Origin: an uncultured Butyrivibrio sp.
GTDB taxonomy: Bacteria > Bacillota > Clostridia > Lachnospirales > Lachnospiraceae
Assembly (NCBI GenBank): GCA_946536145.1
Contig: CAMNEA010000014.1
Span: 1 to 49,497 of the forward strand
DNA length: 49,497 bases
Reading direction: 5' to 3'
Part shown: piece after piece, positions 25,963-35,396 of the stretch
Position numbering within the stretch: the stretch's first letter is position 1
Layout: each line of letters opens with the position of its first letter
Program-made: the position numbers and the translations under genes
Notes under the pieces: generated by a model
Databases searched by the model: none
What the model saw: the letters and a program-made list of their open reading frames with translations, nothing else
Told to the model about the DNA's origin: nothing

Positions 25963-28113
25963 ATGACTGACCAGGAATTTATCGATAAATACGGACAAAA
26001 ACTAAATAATGAACAGCAAGCGGCCGTCAGATCTGTTGACGGTCCTGTTTTGCTTCTTGCGGTTCCCGGAAGCGGCAAGACAACAGTTCTTGTGAACAGG
26101 CTCGGATACATGCTCTGTGTTTCCGGAATTTCACCTGACAATATCCTCACACTTACATATACGGTCGCTGCCACGAGGGACATGGCGAGGCGCTTTGAAG
26201 CTCTCTTTGGAAAAGAGATGTCACAGCAGCTCGAATTTCGAACCATCAACGGCATCTGCGCCAAGATCATCAGCCACTATGGAAGGCTAATCGGAAAAAA
26301 GTCCTTTGACCTTGTAACCGATGAGAAGATTACGGGCAGGATCCTGACAGACATTTATGTCAAAGTCATGGAGGAGTACCCCACAGAGAGTGACATCAGG
26401 AATATCAGAACCCTCATCACTTATTGCAAAAACATGCTCCTTACGGAAAAAGAGATAAGGCAGCGCGGAGATGATGAGGGCACAGAGCTTTTTGAGATAT
26501 ATGACAGGTACAATAAGGAGCTCAAGGCAAGGAGCCTGATGGACTATGATGACCAGATGATCTATGCCTACAGGATGCTCAAAAATTCCGGGGAGCTTCT
26601 TGATTTTTACCGCCGGAAATACAGATATATCTGTGTCGATGAGGCTCAGGATACCTCAAGGATCCAGCACATGATAATTGAGCTCCTTGCAGGTGATGAG
26701 GGCAACCTCTTCATGGTCGGCGATGAGGACCAGAGCATCTACGGCTTCAGAGCTGCTTACCCCGAGGCACTTCTTAATTTTGAAAAGAGATATCGCACAG
26801 GCAGAGTTCTTGTGATGAACAAGAACTACAGATCGTGTGCAGGGATCGTCGAGATGGCGGACAGATTTATCCAGAGAAACTTAAGTCGCCATGAAAAGCA
26901 TATGTGCGCCACGAGGGGAGCTGAGGCGCAGATAAACTGCGTTGAGATCAGCAGCAGAAAGAAACAGTACAGGTACCTTGCAGAACTAGCAAGAGACAAT
27001 GATTCTCAGACGGCAGTTCTTTACAGGGACAATGAGAGCATCCTTCCGCTCGTCGATCTTCTTGAGCGCGATGGTATCCAGTACAGGATCAAGAGTGCTG
27101 ACATGGCATTCTTTACCCACAGGGTGGTTGTTGACGTCACCAACATACTGAAGTTCGCACTAAGTCCCATGGATCCGGAGCTCTTCATGAAGATATACTT
27201 CAAGTTCCAGACGTTCCTTCGAAAGCCCGATGCTGAGAAGATGTGCTATGTGGCTGACAACAGACATACCGGGATACTTGATGCTGCTGAATATATTGAT
27301 ATAAATGGGCGCATTCTCGGAAATCTCAGAGCGCTTAGGACTCACTTTAGGAACATGGCCACAGAGACTCCCTCCAAGGCACTAGCGCGTATAGACAAAT
27401 ATATGGGCTACGGCGATTATCTCAAGGATAACAATATTGATGACAACAAGCTCTTTATCCTTAAGATGCTGGCCGCCAATGAGACGACGATTACAGGGTT
27501 CCTTAACAGACTCGAGAGCCTTCAGAGTATTCTGGCTGGTAATAAAGAGAACTATGACTGCAGATTCATTCTGTCGACCATTCATTCAAGCAAGGGACTT
27601 GAGTACGACAACGTGGTTATTATAGATGTGATAAACGGCGTCTTTCCGAGCAGGATAATCAAGGATTTCAAGACAGCTACGCCTCAGGAAAAGAGTGAGT
27701 ATGAGGAAGAGAGGCGAATCTTTTATGTGGGCATGACAAGGGCAAGAGACAGACTTGCAATTTTTCGCTATGCTGATGAGCCGTCTTTCTTTGTTGGGGA
27801 ACTATTCCCCAAGGAGAAGAAGGAGACTGCCAAGAAAAAGGCAGGAGCCAAAATAAAAGAGAACGTCCTGACAAAGCCGACACCTCTTCTTAAAAAGAAG
27901 AAGGAGAGTGCGGTTTCTGAGAAAAATGTGCCCGAAAACCTTGTGATCGGAGAGCGTATTACCCAGGCAAGATACGGAGACGGCGTCATAACGGATGTGA
28001 CGTGGGATGATGATGAGATACCTACCAAGTTCACTGTGGAATTTGACAATGGAGCACAGCGGATATTTATGTATCCGTTTGCATTTACAAGTGGTATGAG
28101 GATAATAGAGTAA
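25963..28113 (+). CDS. UvrD/PcrA-type superfamily 1 DNA helicase
   Basis: A 716-residue ATP-dependent 3'-5' helicase. Motifs in order: Q-motif NNEQQAAV, Walker A VPGSGKTT (K39), motif II VDEAQDTS, motif III VGDEDQSIYGFRAA, motif IV NYRS, motif V STIHSSKGLEYDNVVI, and motif VI RRIFYVGMTRARDRL. The C-terminal Tudor-like part (about 655-716; GERITQARYGDGVITDVTWDD) is as in UvrD/PcrA. It acts in repair or recombination. It begins 12 bases after the thioredoxin remnant, with only a weak ribosome site (CAGGA). RecD- or AddA-type nuclease domains are absent. Confidence 0.93.
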   Translation: MTDQEFIDKYGQKLNNEQQAAVRSVDGPVLLLAVPGSGKTTVLVNRLGYMLCVSGISPDNILTLTYTVAATRDMARRFEALFGKEMSQQLEFRTINGICAKIISHYGRLIGKKSFDLVTDEKITGRILTDIYVKVMEEYPTESDIRNIRTLITYCKNMLLTEKEIRQRGDDEGTELFEIYDRYNKELKARSLMDYDDQMIYAYRMLKNSGELLDFYRRKYRYICVDEAQDTSRIQHMIIELLAGDEGNLFMVGDEDQSIYGFRAAYPEALLNFEKRYRTGRVLVMNKNYRSCAGIVEMADRFIQRNLSRHEKHMCATRGAEAQINCVEISSRKKQYRYLAELARDNDSQTAVLYRDNESILPLVDLLERDGIQYRIKSADMAFFTHRVVVDVTNILKFALSPMDPELFMKIYFKFQTFLRKPDAEKMCYVADNRHTGILDAAEYIDINGRILGNLRALRTHFRNMATETPSKALARIDKYMGYGDYLKDNNIDDNKLFILKMLAANETTITGFLNRLESLQSILAGNKENYDCRFILSTIHSSKGLEYDNVVIIDVINGVFPSRIIKDFKTATPQEKSEYEEERRIFYVGMTRARDRLAIFRYADEPSFFVGELFPKEKKETAKKKAGAKIKENVLTKPTPLLKKKKESAVSEKNVPENLVIGERITQARYGDGVITDVTWDDDEIPTKFTVEFDNGAQRIFMYPFAFTSGMRIIE

Positions 28114-28140
28114 GGGTTTCAAAATATGATTAAGTTTACG

Positions 28141-28165
28141 GGAGTCTGCATTGCAGGCTCCTTTT
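28141..28165 (+). terminator. Terminator after the helicase gene
   Basis: The stem GGAGTCTGCA/TGCAGGCTCC (28141-28161, one G-T pair) is followed by TTTT. Confidence 0.75.
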
Positions 28166-28272
28166 ATTATGAATTTTTAATTGTGCGTTTACTTGTGTTT
28201 TATTTTTCGGTGATAGAATCATAAAGGTAAGATAATATAATCGACTGGATTCATGGAAGAAGGAAGGTTGAA

Positions 28273-29829
28273 ATGAAGATTATCGCTAAGATTCTTTATG
28301 CAATTCTGGCACTTGTAATTATTATGTGTGCCTTTATTTTACTGTGCGCAGCTAACCCGGATATAGCGAACACAGTCTCTGATATAGTCAAAAAGAATGT
28401 ACCCGTAAAAGAGGAAACCGAAGAAGAAGCGACAGAGGATATTTCAATTGATCTTTCTTCGCTGGATACATCACAGGAAGAAAAGGAAGAGGAACCTGAA
28501 GAAAAACATCAGGATTACAACGACTATGTCGATAAGCGGCTTCCAGAGGGTATAGTTGATCCAAACAGTGTACAGGATTACATTTCGCCTGACGAAGAAG
28601 ATCCTTATCAGAAGGTAGTGGAAGAGGGAACGGATGATTCACTGTTTGACGACAGCTTTTTTGACATGGTCAAAGACAAGACAGACTATACTGTTACAGA
28701 GCCTGAAGTCACCGATATCACCGATGAGGAAGAAGCTAATGAGATAATAGACAGTACAGGAGTAGGAGAGACGGGAGAAAATGAGGAGTTTGATCCTCTC
28801 TTTTACCCTTATTATCATATGCTCAACGACAGGGGCAAGCGCCTGTATAAGCAGATCTATGCCAATTCAAATGCACTGATCAGTGAGTTTAAGCCGGTGG
28901 AGGACTGCACGCCGAGTGAATTTGCCTCTGCCTTCGACTGCTGTTATAACGATCATCCTGAACTGTTTTGGTTGGATTTGCAGAAATATTATGAATATGA
29001 CTACACAGGAAGAGTCATAAAAATCGGTATAGTTTTTTACAAAGAGATTCCTGATGTAGAAAAGGCAAAAGGTGAGTTCAATGCAGCTACTGAAGAAATA
29101 CTTACCGGTGCAAAAGACCTGCCGTCTGATTATGAGAAGGAAAAATATATACATGATCTGCTTGCGGATAAGATAACTTACGAGTTTAACTCTCTGGATC
29201 AGAGCGCCTATAGTTCGATCCCGAATGACTTTACGGTATGTGCAGGTTATGCGAGAGCCTTTCAGTACCTTATGCAGCAGCTCGGAGTGCCGACTTACTT
29301 TACTGTTGGCTGGGGAGGCGAGATGCATGCCTGGGACATCATCAAGCTTGAGGATGATTACTATAACGTCGATGTCACATGGGACGATCAGGATCCTACT
29401 ATGTATGAGTACTTCAATGTAAGTGATAAGCAGAATCTTATGCACACGCGCATGTACCAGTCGAGATACCTACCGCCCTGCAATGGAACAAAGTACAGCG
29501 GACTTGAAAAGAGTGAAGCGGATTTAAGCGGTTATGACCTTGCATCTGATGAGGTGTTTACAGATTACAGGACTTATTTTGAAACCGGAGAAAGTATTCT
29601 TGATTCTGATATAGCCGAGGGGAAGACTGAGTCTGAATTCAATCTGATAATCAGCAAGGACATTTTCATGGAATGGTATTCGATAAATGCCCCTTCAAAG
29701 ACAGGTGGAACAGATAATGAGCTTATATTTACCGGTGATGCTGCATCAATCAGTGTAACTTTTGAACATCTGGACGACGGCAATTATCTTATCAGGCATA
29801 AGTGGCAGACGAATACGTCTCAGCCATGA
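28273..29829 (+). CDS. Membrane-anchored transglutaminase-like protein
   Basis: A 518-residue protein with one N-terminal membrane helix (about 7-28), an acidic low-complexity stretch (about 45-165, many Glu/Asp), a helical region, and a transglutaminase-like cysteine-protease fold (about 285-390). The triad is visible: C323 in TVCAGYARAF, H352 in GEMHAWDII and D367 in VDVTWDD. Such domains (PF01841) act as proteases or amidases on the cell surface. The C-terminal 110 residues are not recognised. The protein probably faces outward. GGAAGAAGGAAGG precedes ATG. Confidence 0.88.
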   Translation: MKIIAKILYAILALVIIMCAFILLCAANPDIANTVSDIVKKNVPVKEETEEEATEDISIDLSSLDTSQEEKEEEPEEKHQDYNDYVDKRLPEGIVDPNSVQDYISPDEEDPYQKVVEEGTDDSLFDDSFFDMVKDKTDYTVTEPEVTDITDEEEANEIIDSTGVGETGENEEFDPLFYPYYHMLNDRGKRLYKQIYANSNALISEFKPVEDCTPSEFASAFDCCYNDHPELFWLDLQKYYEYDYTGRVIKIGIVFYKEIPDVEKAKGEFNAATEEILTGAKDLPSDYEKEKYIHDLLADKITYEFNSLDQSAYSSIPNDFTVCAGYARAFQYLMQQLGVPTYFTVGWGGEMHAWDIIKLEDDYYNVDVTWDDQDPTMYEYFNVSDKQNLMHTRMYQSRYLPPCNGTKYSGLEKSEADLSGYDLASDEVFTDYRTYFETGESILDSDIAEGKTESEFNLIISKDIFMEWYSINAPSKTGGTDNELIFTGDAASISVTFEHLDDGNYLIRHKWQTNTSQP

Positions 29830-29835
29830 TTTTAA

Positions 29836-30050
29836 TCCCTTCCACAGACCTTCAATCCCGGTACCAATGACGCGTCCAATATCGGTATAACAATGAATCT
29901 TCTGGGCGAGATATGCCGGGATGATTCCAAGATACTGTGCCTGACGGATATCTTCTTAAGATCTCACCCAAGGAAAACATCCTTGACGTGATACACAGAT
30001 TTTTTGCTGAATCCATGTTCAGGCTCTCCCGTGAGAGTAAAGATTTTTAA
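29836..30050 (+). pseudogene. Decayed 3' fragment of an unidentified gene, one frameshift
   Basis: Two adjoining frames give one sensible protein tail: FNPGTNDASNIGITMNLLG ... CLTDIF, then LKISPKENILDVIHRFFAE ... SRESKDF and TAA at 30048-30050. Restoring one C near 29955 (TTCTT to TTCCTT) joins them without a gap. Codon use looks coding. There is no start codon or ribosome site, and the transglutaminase gene ends just upstream. Parent family not recognised. Confidence 0.4.
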
Positions 30051-30292
30051 CTTTAAGGTTATTTTTAGGTTGGCGTATTATCATAACATCATAAGGAACA
30101 GATAAGTTCCTTATCCCCCCACACATAATTTTTTCATAACACGCTGCGGCCCAGTAAACATACTGAGCCGCCACTCCCAAAGAAGCTGCAGATTTTTTTT
30201 TGCCACTTCTTTTTTGTCTCGCATAAATATCTGTAAACAATTACAAGGGGGCATTTCGCATAAGACAACTGTTAATCCATCGTGCTAATATG
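30051..30292. other. Non-coding AT-rich stretch with two hairpins
   Basis: No convincing gene. It contains a 9-bp stem ATAAGGAAC/GTTCCTTAT (30091-30099/30106-30114) and a composite stem GCGGC-C-CAGTA/TACTG-A-GCCGC (30146-30171) followed after about 20 bases by a run of nine T. I looked for c-di-GMP riboswitch signatures and found none. Confidence 0.4.
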
Positions 30293-30321
30293 TTGCATTA
30301 CAATTCATACTATCAGATAAT
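30293..30321 (+). promoter_or_regulatory. SigA promoter of the 587-residue lipoprotein
   Basis: TTGCAT (30293-30298), 17-bp spacer, GATAAT (30316-30321); the start codon lies 41 bases downstream. Confidence 0.6.
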
Positions 30322-30362
30322 TGTATATGTATCAGGCAACGCGGTTTCGATGGAGAAAGAAA

Positions 30363-32126
30363 ATGAAAAAAGCGTTAGTGACGTCAATGGCTCTTATGAT
30401 CTGCTTGCAGCATCTTTGCGGATGCGGCGCTCCAAAAGATCAGAGCGTGCCGGAAGCTGTAACTAAGACAGAGCAGGACACTCCTAAAGAGAACGTTACT
30501 GAAGTATCAGGAAAAGATGATGACAAAAGCGCATCGGCAGACAGTGCTGAGAGCGCCGAGGCGTTGAGTTTAGATGAACCCCGGGGTGAGTCTGAAGATC
30601 CGGACAAACCAAGATCCCTAAGGGATATGTATCAGGACATTCTTTATCTGTATAAGGAGGCTGAGGACGGCGGCTATACAATGGAACAGGTTGAGGACAT
30701 GGGGCTTGACACAGAGCTTGTGCAGCATGGATGGCCTTATGCCGGAGCAGGTGACAATGCCGGATATCTCTTTTACGACCTGGACTCTGACGGAGAAGAG
30801 GAGCTCATCATAACTTACTATGATGATATAATTGATATCTATGGCTTTGACGGGGAAAAGACAAGATGCGCATTCTCTACGCCCTACAGGGGAGTGACAA
30901 CTCTTTTCCCTGATGGGATGCTTAGACTGGACTATGGAATAGCCGCCAATTATTACAGCAGCACCTGGTATAAGTACGACTGTGACATCGGCAATTATTT
31001 TCCGGTGTTTCAGGACAGGTACGATCAGGAGAATGGTCAGGGGTATTACACTTCAGGATACTATAGCTTAAGTGAAGAAGAGCGCGCCAGGCTCATTGAA
31101 GAATACAGGAGCAGCGGCGAATGTGATACTGCGGTCAGCGAATGGACAGGGCAGCTTACAGAGCAGGAGTATGAAGACATTGTGCCCGATAAGGACGCGG
31201 CAGAGCTTCCAAAGGCGCAGCCGCTATCGACTGTGAAACTGCCGGAAGGCTATGCGAGTGCTCTTGCGGCGGCGACAACTTTAAGACCCGGTGAGACTCT
31301 TGAAAGCAGACTTTTGGAAGAGTCGGGAGCTGAAAAGGATGAGCTGGCTCTTTTCCATGAGGAAGATTTTGACGGCGACGGGCAGCAGGAGGCTTTTGCC
31401 CTGATAGGGACAGTGACGGACGAGTACAGTGAGCCCTTACTTGAGGGAAGCGTCTGGTTTGTGTCACCCAAGGAATGCAAAAAGCTGCGCGACTTTGATG
31501 GAATGGGATCTGCGGCCGTGGACCGGACCATGCGGATCGGCAATACTGACTACGTGATGTTTGATGAGATCTACGCAACGGGAACCCTTACCTATGTCTG
31601 GTATGTCTCAAACGGCAGAGCAGCTGATGCGCAGTTTTCCGCGAAGGGTAAGGTGGTTTTTTGGGAGAATGACACGGAGCATTTCTGCATAATGGACAGC
31701 AGCTATGACTGCATGTACGATACGGAAATAGATGTCGTGATGGGACACACCTGGAAGTACTACTATTTTTATTATGACAGTCTGTACGGTATGGTCATGG
31801 AATACGGCGGCACCGAGATTGATGCTGATACCGTAAAAGACGTTTGCGGAAAAGACATAATCGCTCAGCTTATCCCACAAGACGGAGCAATCGACACCAT
31901 ATATTACAGGGATAACGGCCAGATTGTGATCAACTACAACAAGAAAGAGGATGGCGATATATATTATTATCACTACATCTACAACCTTCCGAGGGAATGC
32001 CTGGTGGACGACACGGCTCTCGAGACAGGTGATGAACCTTTGCAGGGAGTTGTTCTTAAAGCTCTCTGTCCGGAGATGGCAGTATACCCGGATGAGCCAA
32101 AAGGAGAGAATTGGTATGGCAACTGA
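30363..32126 (+). CDS. Large lipoprotein with calcium-loop-like repeats, unknown function
   Basis: A 587-residue secreted lipoprotein: signal MKKALVTSMALMICLQHLCGC with the lipid cysteine at position 21. Two segments look like FG-GAP/VCBS or EF-hand-like Ca2+ loops, YDLDSDGEEELIITYYD and EDFDGDGQQEAFALIG, which suggests a propeller-like outer domain. A Glu/Asp/Ser-rich linker follows the signal. The start is ATG 30363, since GGAG lies 7 bases upstream; earlier codons would break the signal peptide. No enzyme motif is recognised. It probably sits on the outer face of the membrane. Confidence 0.75.
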   Translation: MKKALVTSMALMICLQHLCGCGAPKDQSVPEAVTKTEQDTPKENVTEVSGKDDDKSASADSAESAEALSLDEPRGESEDPDKPRSLRDMYQDILYLYKEAEDGGYTMEQVEDMGLDTELVQHGWPYAGAGDNAGYLFYDLDSDGEEELIITYYDDIIDIYGFDGEKTRCAFSTPYRGVTTLFPDGMLRLDYGIAANYYSSTWYKYDCDIGNYFPVFQDRYDQENGQGYYTSGYYSLSEEERARLIEEYRSSGECDTAVSEWTGQLTEQEYEDIVPDKDAAELPKAQPLSTVKLPEGYASALAAATTLRPGETLESRLLEESGAEKDELALFHEEDFDGDGQQEAFALIGTVTDEYSEPLLEGSVWFVSPKECKKLRDFDGMGSAAVDRTMRIGNTDYVMFDEIYATGTLTYVWYVSNGRAADAQFSAKGKVVFWENDTEHFCIMDSSYDCMYDTEIDVVMGHTWKYYYFYYDSLYGMVMEYGGTEIDADTVKDVCGKDIIAQLIPQDGAIDTIYYRDNGQIVINYNKKEDGDIYYYHYIYNLPRECLVDDTALETGDEPLQGVVLKALCPEMAVYPDEPKGENWYGN

Positions 32127-32164
32127 TCGCCGGGTAATCTTTTGATGAAGCATGATATAAAAAA

Positions 32165-32194
32165 GGAGACATTGCAGACGATCTGCATGTCTCC
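32165..32194. terminator. Bidirectional terminator, near-copy of 17330-17362
   Basis: GGAGACAT-T-GCAGA / TCTGCATGTCTCC, with A runs on the left and TTGATTTTATTTT on the right. It separates the lipoprotein gene from the convergent small gene. Confidence 0.8.
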
Positions 32195-32200
32195 TTGATT

Positions 32201-32419
32201 TTATTTTGCCTTTAACGGTATGAGCTTCAGATCACCAACTCCGAAGAACAGCGAGTTTCGTATCATCCCAATCCTGTAAAGACTTAGGACGTAGAGCATT
32301 GCGACCATGATCTTGTATGGTCCGAACTGCATTATCAGCTCCTCAACTGTCGGCGGGTATCCGCGCTTTCTTGAATAATTCCCAACAAAAGCTGCTATTT
32401 CTGATTTAAGTAATCCCAT
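32201..32419 (-). CDS. Small basic membrane protein, unknown function
   Basis: A 72-residue protein with a soluble start (MGLLKSEIAAFVGNYSRKRG) and one hydrophobic segment (about 35-52, YKIMVAMLYVLSLYRIGMI). A clear ribosome site (AAAAGGGGA) precedes ATG. A promoter may lie at about 32461-32489 on the minus strand (TTCATA, 17-bp spacer, TATAAA). It ends just inside the shared terminator. No family recognised. Confidence 0.55.
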   Translation of the reverse strand: MGLLKSEIAAFVGNYSRKRGYPPTVEELIMQFGPYKIMVAMLYVLSLYRIGMIRNSLFFGVGDLKLIPLKAK

Positions 32420-32533
32420 ATTATAATCCCCTTTTCATTCTACAAAACAAATTATCTTTTATAAAAGTTTACTATGGAATTATGAAGAAGATTTGATGCA
32501 AATATAAAAAAAGTATAAAGTCATGTATTCTTA

Positions 32534-32588
32534 GATGATATTTCAGAAATCCGCACTGGCTGCGGGTTTCTGGAATATCATTCAAGAA
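32534..32588. repeat. Intergenic hairpin repeat, copy 2
   Basis: Arms 32534-32555 and 32561-32582 form a 22-bp stem (19 matches) around GAAATCCGCA/TGCGGGTTTC. Bases 32546-32588 match 2276-2318 with about six differences, including the non-palindromic tail GAATATCATTCAAG. It lies about 90 bases before the ABC-F gene. Confidence 0.7.
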
Positions 32589-32676
32589 ATCATATATTTT
32601 GGAATATACAGATTGCACTAAATCATAATAAAATATAAGATACTTTGAGATGATCATTAGCACAGAAAGGTATTGT

Positions 32677-34236
32677 ATGAGTATTTTAAGCGTTGAACAC
32701 CTGACTCACGGATTCGGAGACAGGGCGATTTTTGATGATGTTTCCTTTAGATTGCTTAAGGGGGAACATATAGGACTTGTAGGAGCAAACGGTGAGGGCA
32801 AATCCACCTTCATGAACATAATTACAGGCAAGCTCATGCCTGATGCAGGGAAGATTGAATGGGCCAAGAATATAAAGGTTGGATATCTCGATCAACATGC
32901 GGTCCTTAAGGAGGGCATGACCATAAGGGATGTCCTGGCATCAGCTTTTGATTCACTCTTTGACATGGAACTCAGGATGAATGAGATCTGCGATGCCATG
33001 GGAGAAGCCGATGAAAAACAGCTTGAAGAGCTGATGGAAGAGCTTGGCACTATACAGGATCTTTTGACCAATCATGATTTTTACCTTATAGACTCCAAGA
33101 TAGAAGAGGTTTCGCGCGCACTTGGATTTCTGGAACTTGGGCTTGACCGCGATGTGACTGAGCTCTCAGGCGGGCAGAGGACCAAGATACTCCTTGCCAA
33201 GCTCTTGCTGGAAAAGCCTGACATACTTCTTTTGGACGAGCCGACGAACTATCTCGATGCGGAGCATATTGTGTGGCTTACCAGGTATCTTCAGGAGTAT
33301 GAGAATGCTTTTATCCTGATCTCACATGATATTCCGTTTCTTAACAGCGTGGTCAATATCATTTACCACATGGATGGACAGACGCATTCCCTCGACAGAT
33401 ACGTGGGTGACTATGACAAATTCATGGAAGTCTATGAGGCCAAAAAGGCACAGAGAGAGGCTGCTTACAACAGACAGCAGCAGGAGATCGCCGAACTCAA
33501 GGACTTTGTCGCAAGAAACAAGGCAAGGGTTGCCACGAGGAACATGGCTATGGCCAGGCAGAAGAAGCTTGACAGCATGGACATCATAGAGAAGATCCAG
33601 GAGAAGCCCAAGCCTGAGTTCTACTTTAAGACAGCCCGCACGCCAGGGAAGTTTTTATTTGAGCTTCAGGACCTTGTGATAGGGTACAACGAACCTCTGT
33701 CAAAGCCCTTAAATCTTGCCATAGAGAGAAACACCTTTACCGTGCTCACGGGAGCCAACGGGATTGGAAAGACAACTCTTTTAAAGAGCATACTTGGTCT
33801 TATTCCTGCGATATCAGGCAAGGTTCAAAGAGGCGAGCATGTGGAGATCGGGTATTTTGAGCAGGAGATGAGTCCTGACATTGAGACTACCTGTCTGGAG
33901 GAGATCTGGAATGAGTTTCCCGGTTTTTCTCAGTATGAGGTCCGCTCTGCGCTTGCCAGGTGCGGGCTCACGACCAAGCACATCGAGAGCAAGTGCAAGG
34001 TTCTCTCCGGAGGCGAGCAGGCCAAGGTAAGGCTCTGCAAGCTCATGAACAGGGAGTCAAACATTCTTGTACTCGACGAGCCGACCAACCATCTTGATGT
34101 GGATGCTAAAGAGGAGCTGCACAGGGCACTTAAGGAGTACAAGGGAACGGTCATCATGGTGTGCCATGAGCCGGACTTTTATGAAGACCTGGCAAGTGAC
34201 ATAATTGACTGTACAAAATGGACTACCAAGCTTTAA
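32677..34236 (+). CDS. ABC-F family ATPase (ribosome-associated, YkpA/YbiT-like)
   Basis: A 519-residue protein with two ATP-binding cassettes and no membrane segments. First cassette: Walker A GANGEGKST, signature LSGGQR, Walker B ILLLDEPTNYLD. Second: GANGIGKTT, LSGGEQ, ILVLDEPTNHLD. The charged linker between them (about 235-325; KKAQREAAYNRQQQEIAELK) is the P-site tRNA interaction motif region of ABC-F translation factors. Its role may be ribosome rescue or antibiotic protection. The start is ATG 32677, with AGAAAGG 6 bases upstream. It is followed after 23 bases by the M42 peptidase. Confidence 0.92.
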   Translation: MSILSVEHLTHGFGDRAIFDDVSFRLLKGEHIGLVGANGEGKSTFMNIITGKLMPDAGKIEWAKNIKVGYLDQHAVLKEGMTIRDVLASAFDSLFDMELRMNEICDAMGEADEKQLEELMEELGTIQDLLTNHDFYLIDSKIEEVSRALGFLELGLDRDVTELSGGQRTKILLAKLLLEKPDILLLDEPTNYLDAEHIVWLTRYLQEYENAFILISHDIPFLNSVVNIIYHMDGQTHSLDRYVGDYDKFMEVYEAKKAQREAAYNRQQQEIAELKDFVARNKARVATRNMAMARQKKLDSMDIIEKIQEKPKPEFYFKTARTPGKFLFELQDLVIGYNEPLSKPLNLAIERNTFTVLTGANGIGKTTLLKSILGLIPAISGKVQRGEHVEIGYFEQEMSPDIETTCLEEIWNEFPGFSQYEVRSALARCGLTTKHIESKCKVLSGGEQAKVRLCKLMNRESNILVLDEPTNHLDVDAKEELHRALKEYKGTVIMVCHEPDFYEDLASDIIDCTKWTTKL

Positions 34237-34259
34237 TAAGCGCGGCAGAAAGGAATAAC

Positions 34260-35306
34260 ATGAAAAAGACTGACTTAAAGAAATACACGGATTTTATAAT
34301 TGATGAGACAACCAGGCTCTTAAATATAGATTCGCCGACGGGCTATACGGAGGAGGCAGCTGCCTGGGTTAAGGATGAATTTGAAAGGCTTGGCTTTAAG
34401 GCAACATATACCAATAAAGGCGGCGTAATTGTAGATCTGACAGGCGAGGACAAAGAGAATGGACTTCTTTTGGAAGCCCACACCGATACTCTTGGTGGAA
34501 TGGTAGCCACCATCAAGGACAACGGGAGACTGCAGCTGACCAATCTCGGAGGAATGAATCCCAATAATGCTGAGACTGAGAATGTGCGAGTTGTGACAAG
34601 ATTTGATGGAATATACGAGGGAACCTTTCAGCTCAACAATGCCTCGATCCACGTCAACGGTGAGTATGACGAGACAAAGAGAACCTGGGAGAATTGCGAA
34701 GTCGTGCTTGACGAGGATGTGAAGGACAAAGAGAGCACTGAGAAGCTTGGTATCTCGGTCGGCGATATTGTATGCTTTGAGCCAAATGTGAGAGTCACGA
34801 AATCGGGCTACATCAAGTCAAGATTCCTTGATGACAAGCTCAGTGTCGGCATCCTTCTTGGTCTTGCCAGGTATATCAAAGAGAAAAAGGTAACTCCGAA
34901 GAGAGCTCTTTATGCGCATATCACGGTGTTCGAGGAAGTAGGACACGGCGGATCCGGCAACGTTCCTAAGGGATGTACGGAAGCAATCTCAGTGGATATG
35001 GGATGCGTTGGCGAGGGACTTACCTGCACGGAGAAGCAGGTGTCAATCTGTGCCAAGGACAGCGGAGGACCCTACAGCTATCGCGTCGTTCAGGGGCTTG
35101 TAACCGCAGCTAAAGAGATCGGCGCTGATTATGCGATAGATATCTATCCGCACTACGGAAGCGACGTTGAGGCAACGCTAAGATCCGGAGTTGACTTAAA
35201 ACACGGACTTATAGGAGCGGGTGTCTACGCATCCCACGGCTACGAGAGAAGCCACAGGGACGGAGCAGAGAACGTACTGAAACTCCTTATCGCATACGCA
35301 CTTTAA
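34260..35306 (+). CDS. M42-family metallopeptidase
   Basis: A 348-residue enzyme of the M42 glutamyl-aminopeptidase family. Metal and catalytic motifs are LLEAHTDTLGGMV (metal His and base Asp), SRFLDDKLSVGILLGL (bridging Asp), FEEVGHGGSGN (general base Glu pair), SVDMGCVGEG, and C-terminal GVYASHGYERSH (metal His). It removes N-terminal residues from peptides in the cytoplasm as a large oligomer. The start ATG 34260 has AAAGGA 6 bases upstream; an earlier in-frame ATG overlaps the ABC-F gene and lacks a site. Likely in the same transcript as the ABC-F gene. Confidence 0.93.
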   Translation: MKKTDLKKYTDFIIDETTRLLNIDSPTGYTEEAAAWVKDEFERLGFKATYTNKGGVIVDLTGEDKENGLLLEAHTDTLGGMVATIKDNGRLQLTNLGGMNPNNAETENVRVVTRFDGIYEGTFQLNNASIHVNGEYDETKRTWENCEVVLDEDVKDKESTEKLGISVGDIVCFEPNVRVTKSGYIKSRFLDDKLSVGILLGLARYIKEKKVTPKRALYAHITVFEEVGHGGSGNVPKGCTEAISVDMGCVGEGLTCTEKQVSICAKDSGGPYSYRVVQGLVTAAKEIGADYAIDIYPHYGSDVEATLRSGVDLKHGLIGAGVYASHGYERSHRDGAENVLKLLIAYAL

Positions 35307-35331
35307 AAATTATTAATTAAGTACTATCACA

Positions 35332-35384
35332 AAATAAAGAGCTGCTATTTAGACATTTTTCCTAATAGCAGCTCTGATTTATTT
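35332..35384. terminator. Bidirectional terminator between the peptidase and GG-leader genes
   Basis: The stem AGAGCTGCTATT/AATAGCAGCTCT (35338-35349/35364-35375) is flanked by AAATAAA and TTTATTT, so it gives T-rich tails in both directions. Confidence 0.85.
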
Positions 35385-35396
35385 ACAGTGTTTTCT

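Noticed and set aside
30019..30240. A 73-codon minus-strand frame
   Set aside because: No ribosome site, it crosses two hairpins, and its end overlaps the gene remnant on the plus strand; composition (KKK run from poly-T) is not gene-like.
30051..30292. c-di-GMP riboswitch in the gap before the lipoprotein gene
   Set aside because: I looked on both strands for the GEMM core and found only ordinary hairpins without conserved loop sequences.
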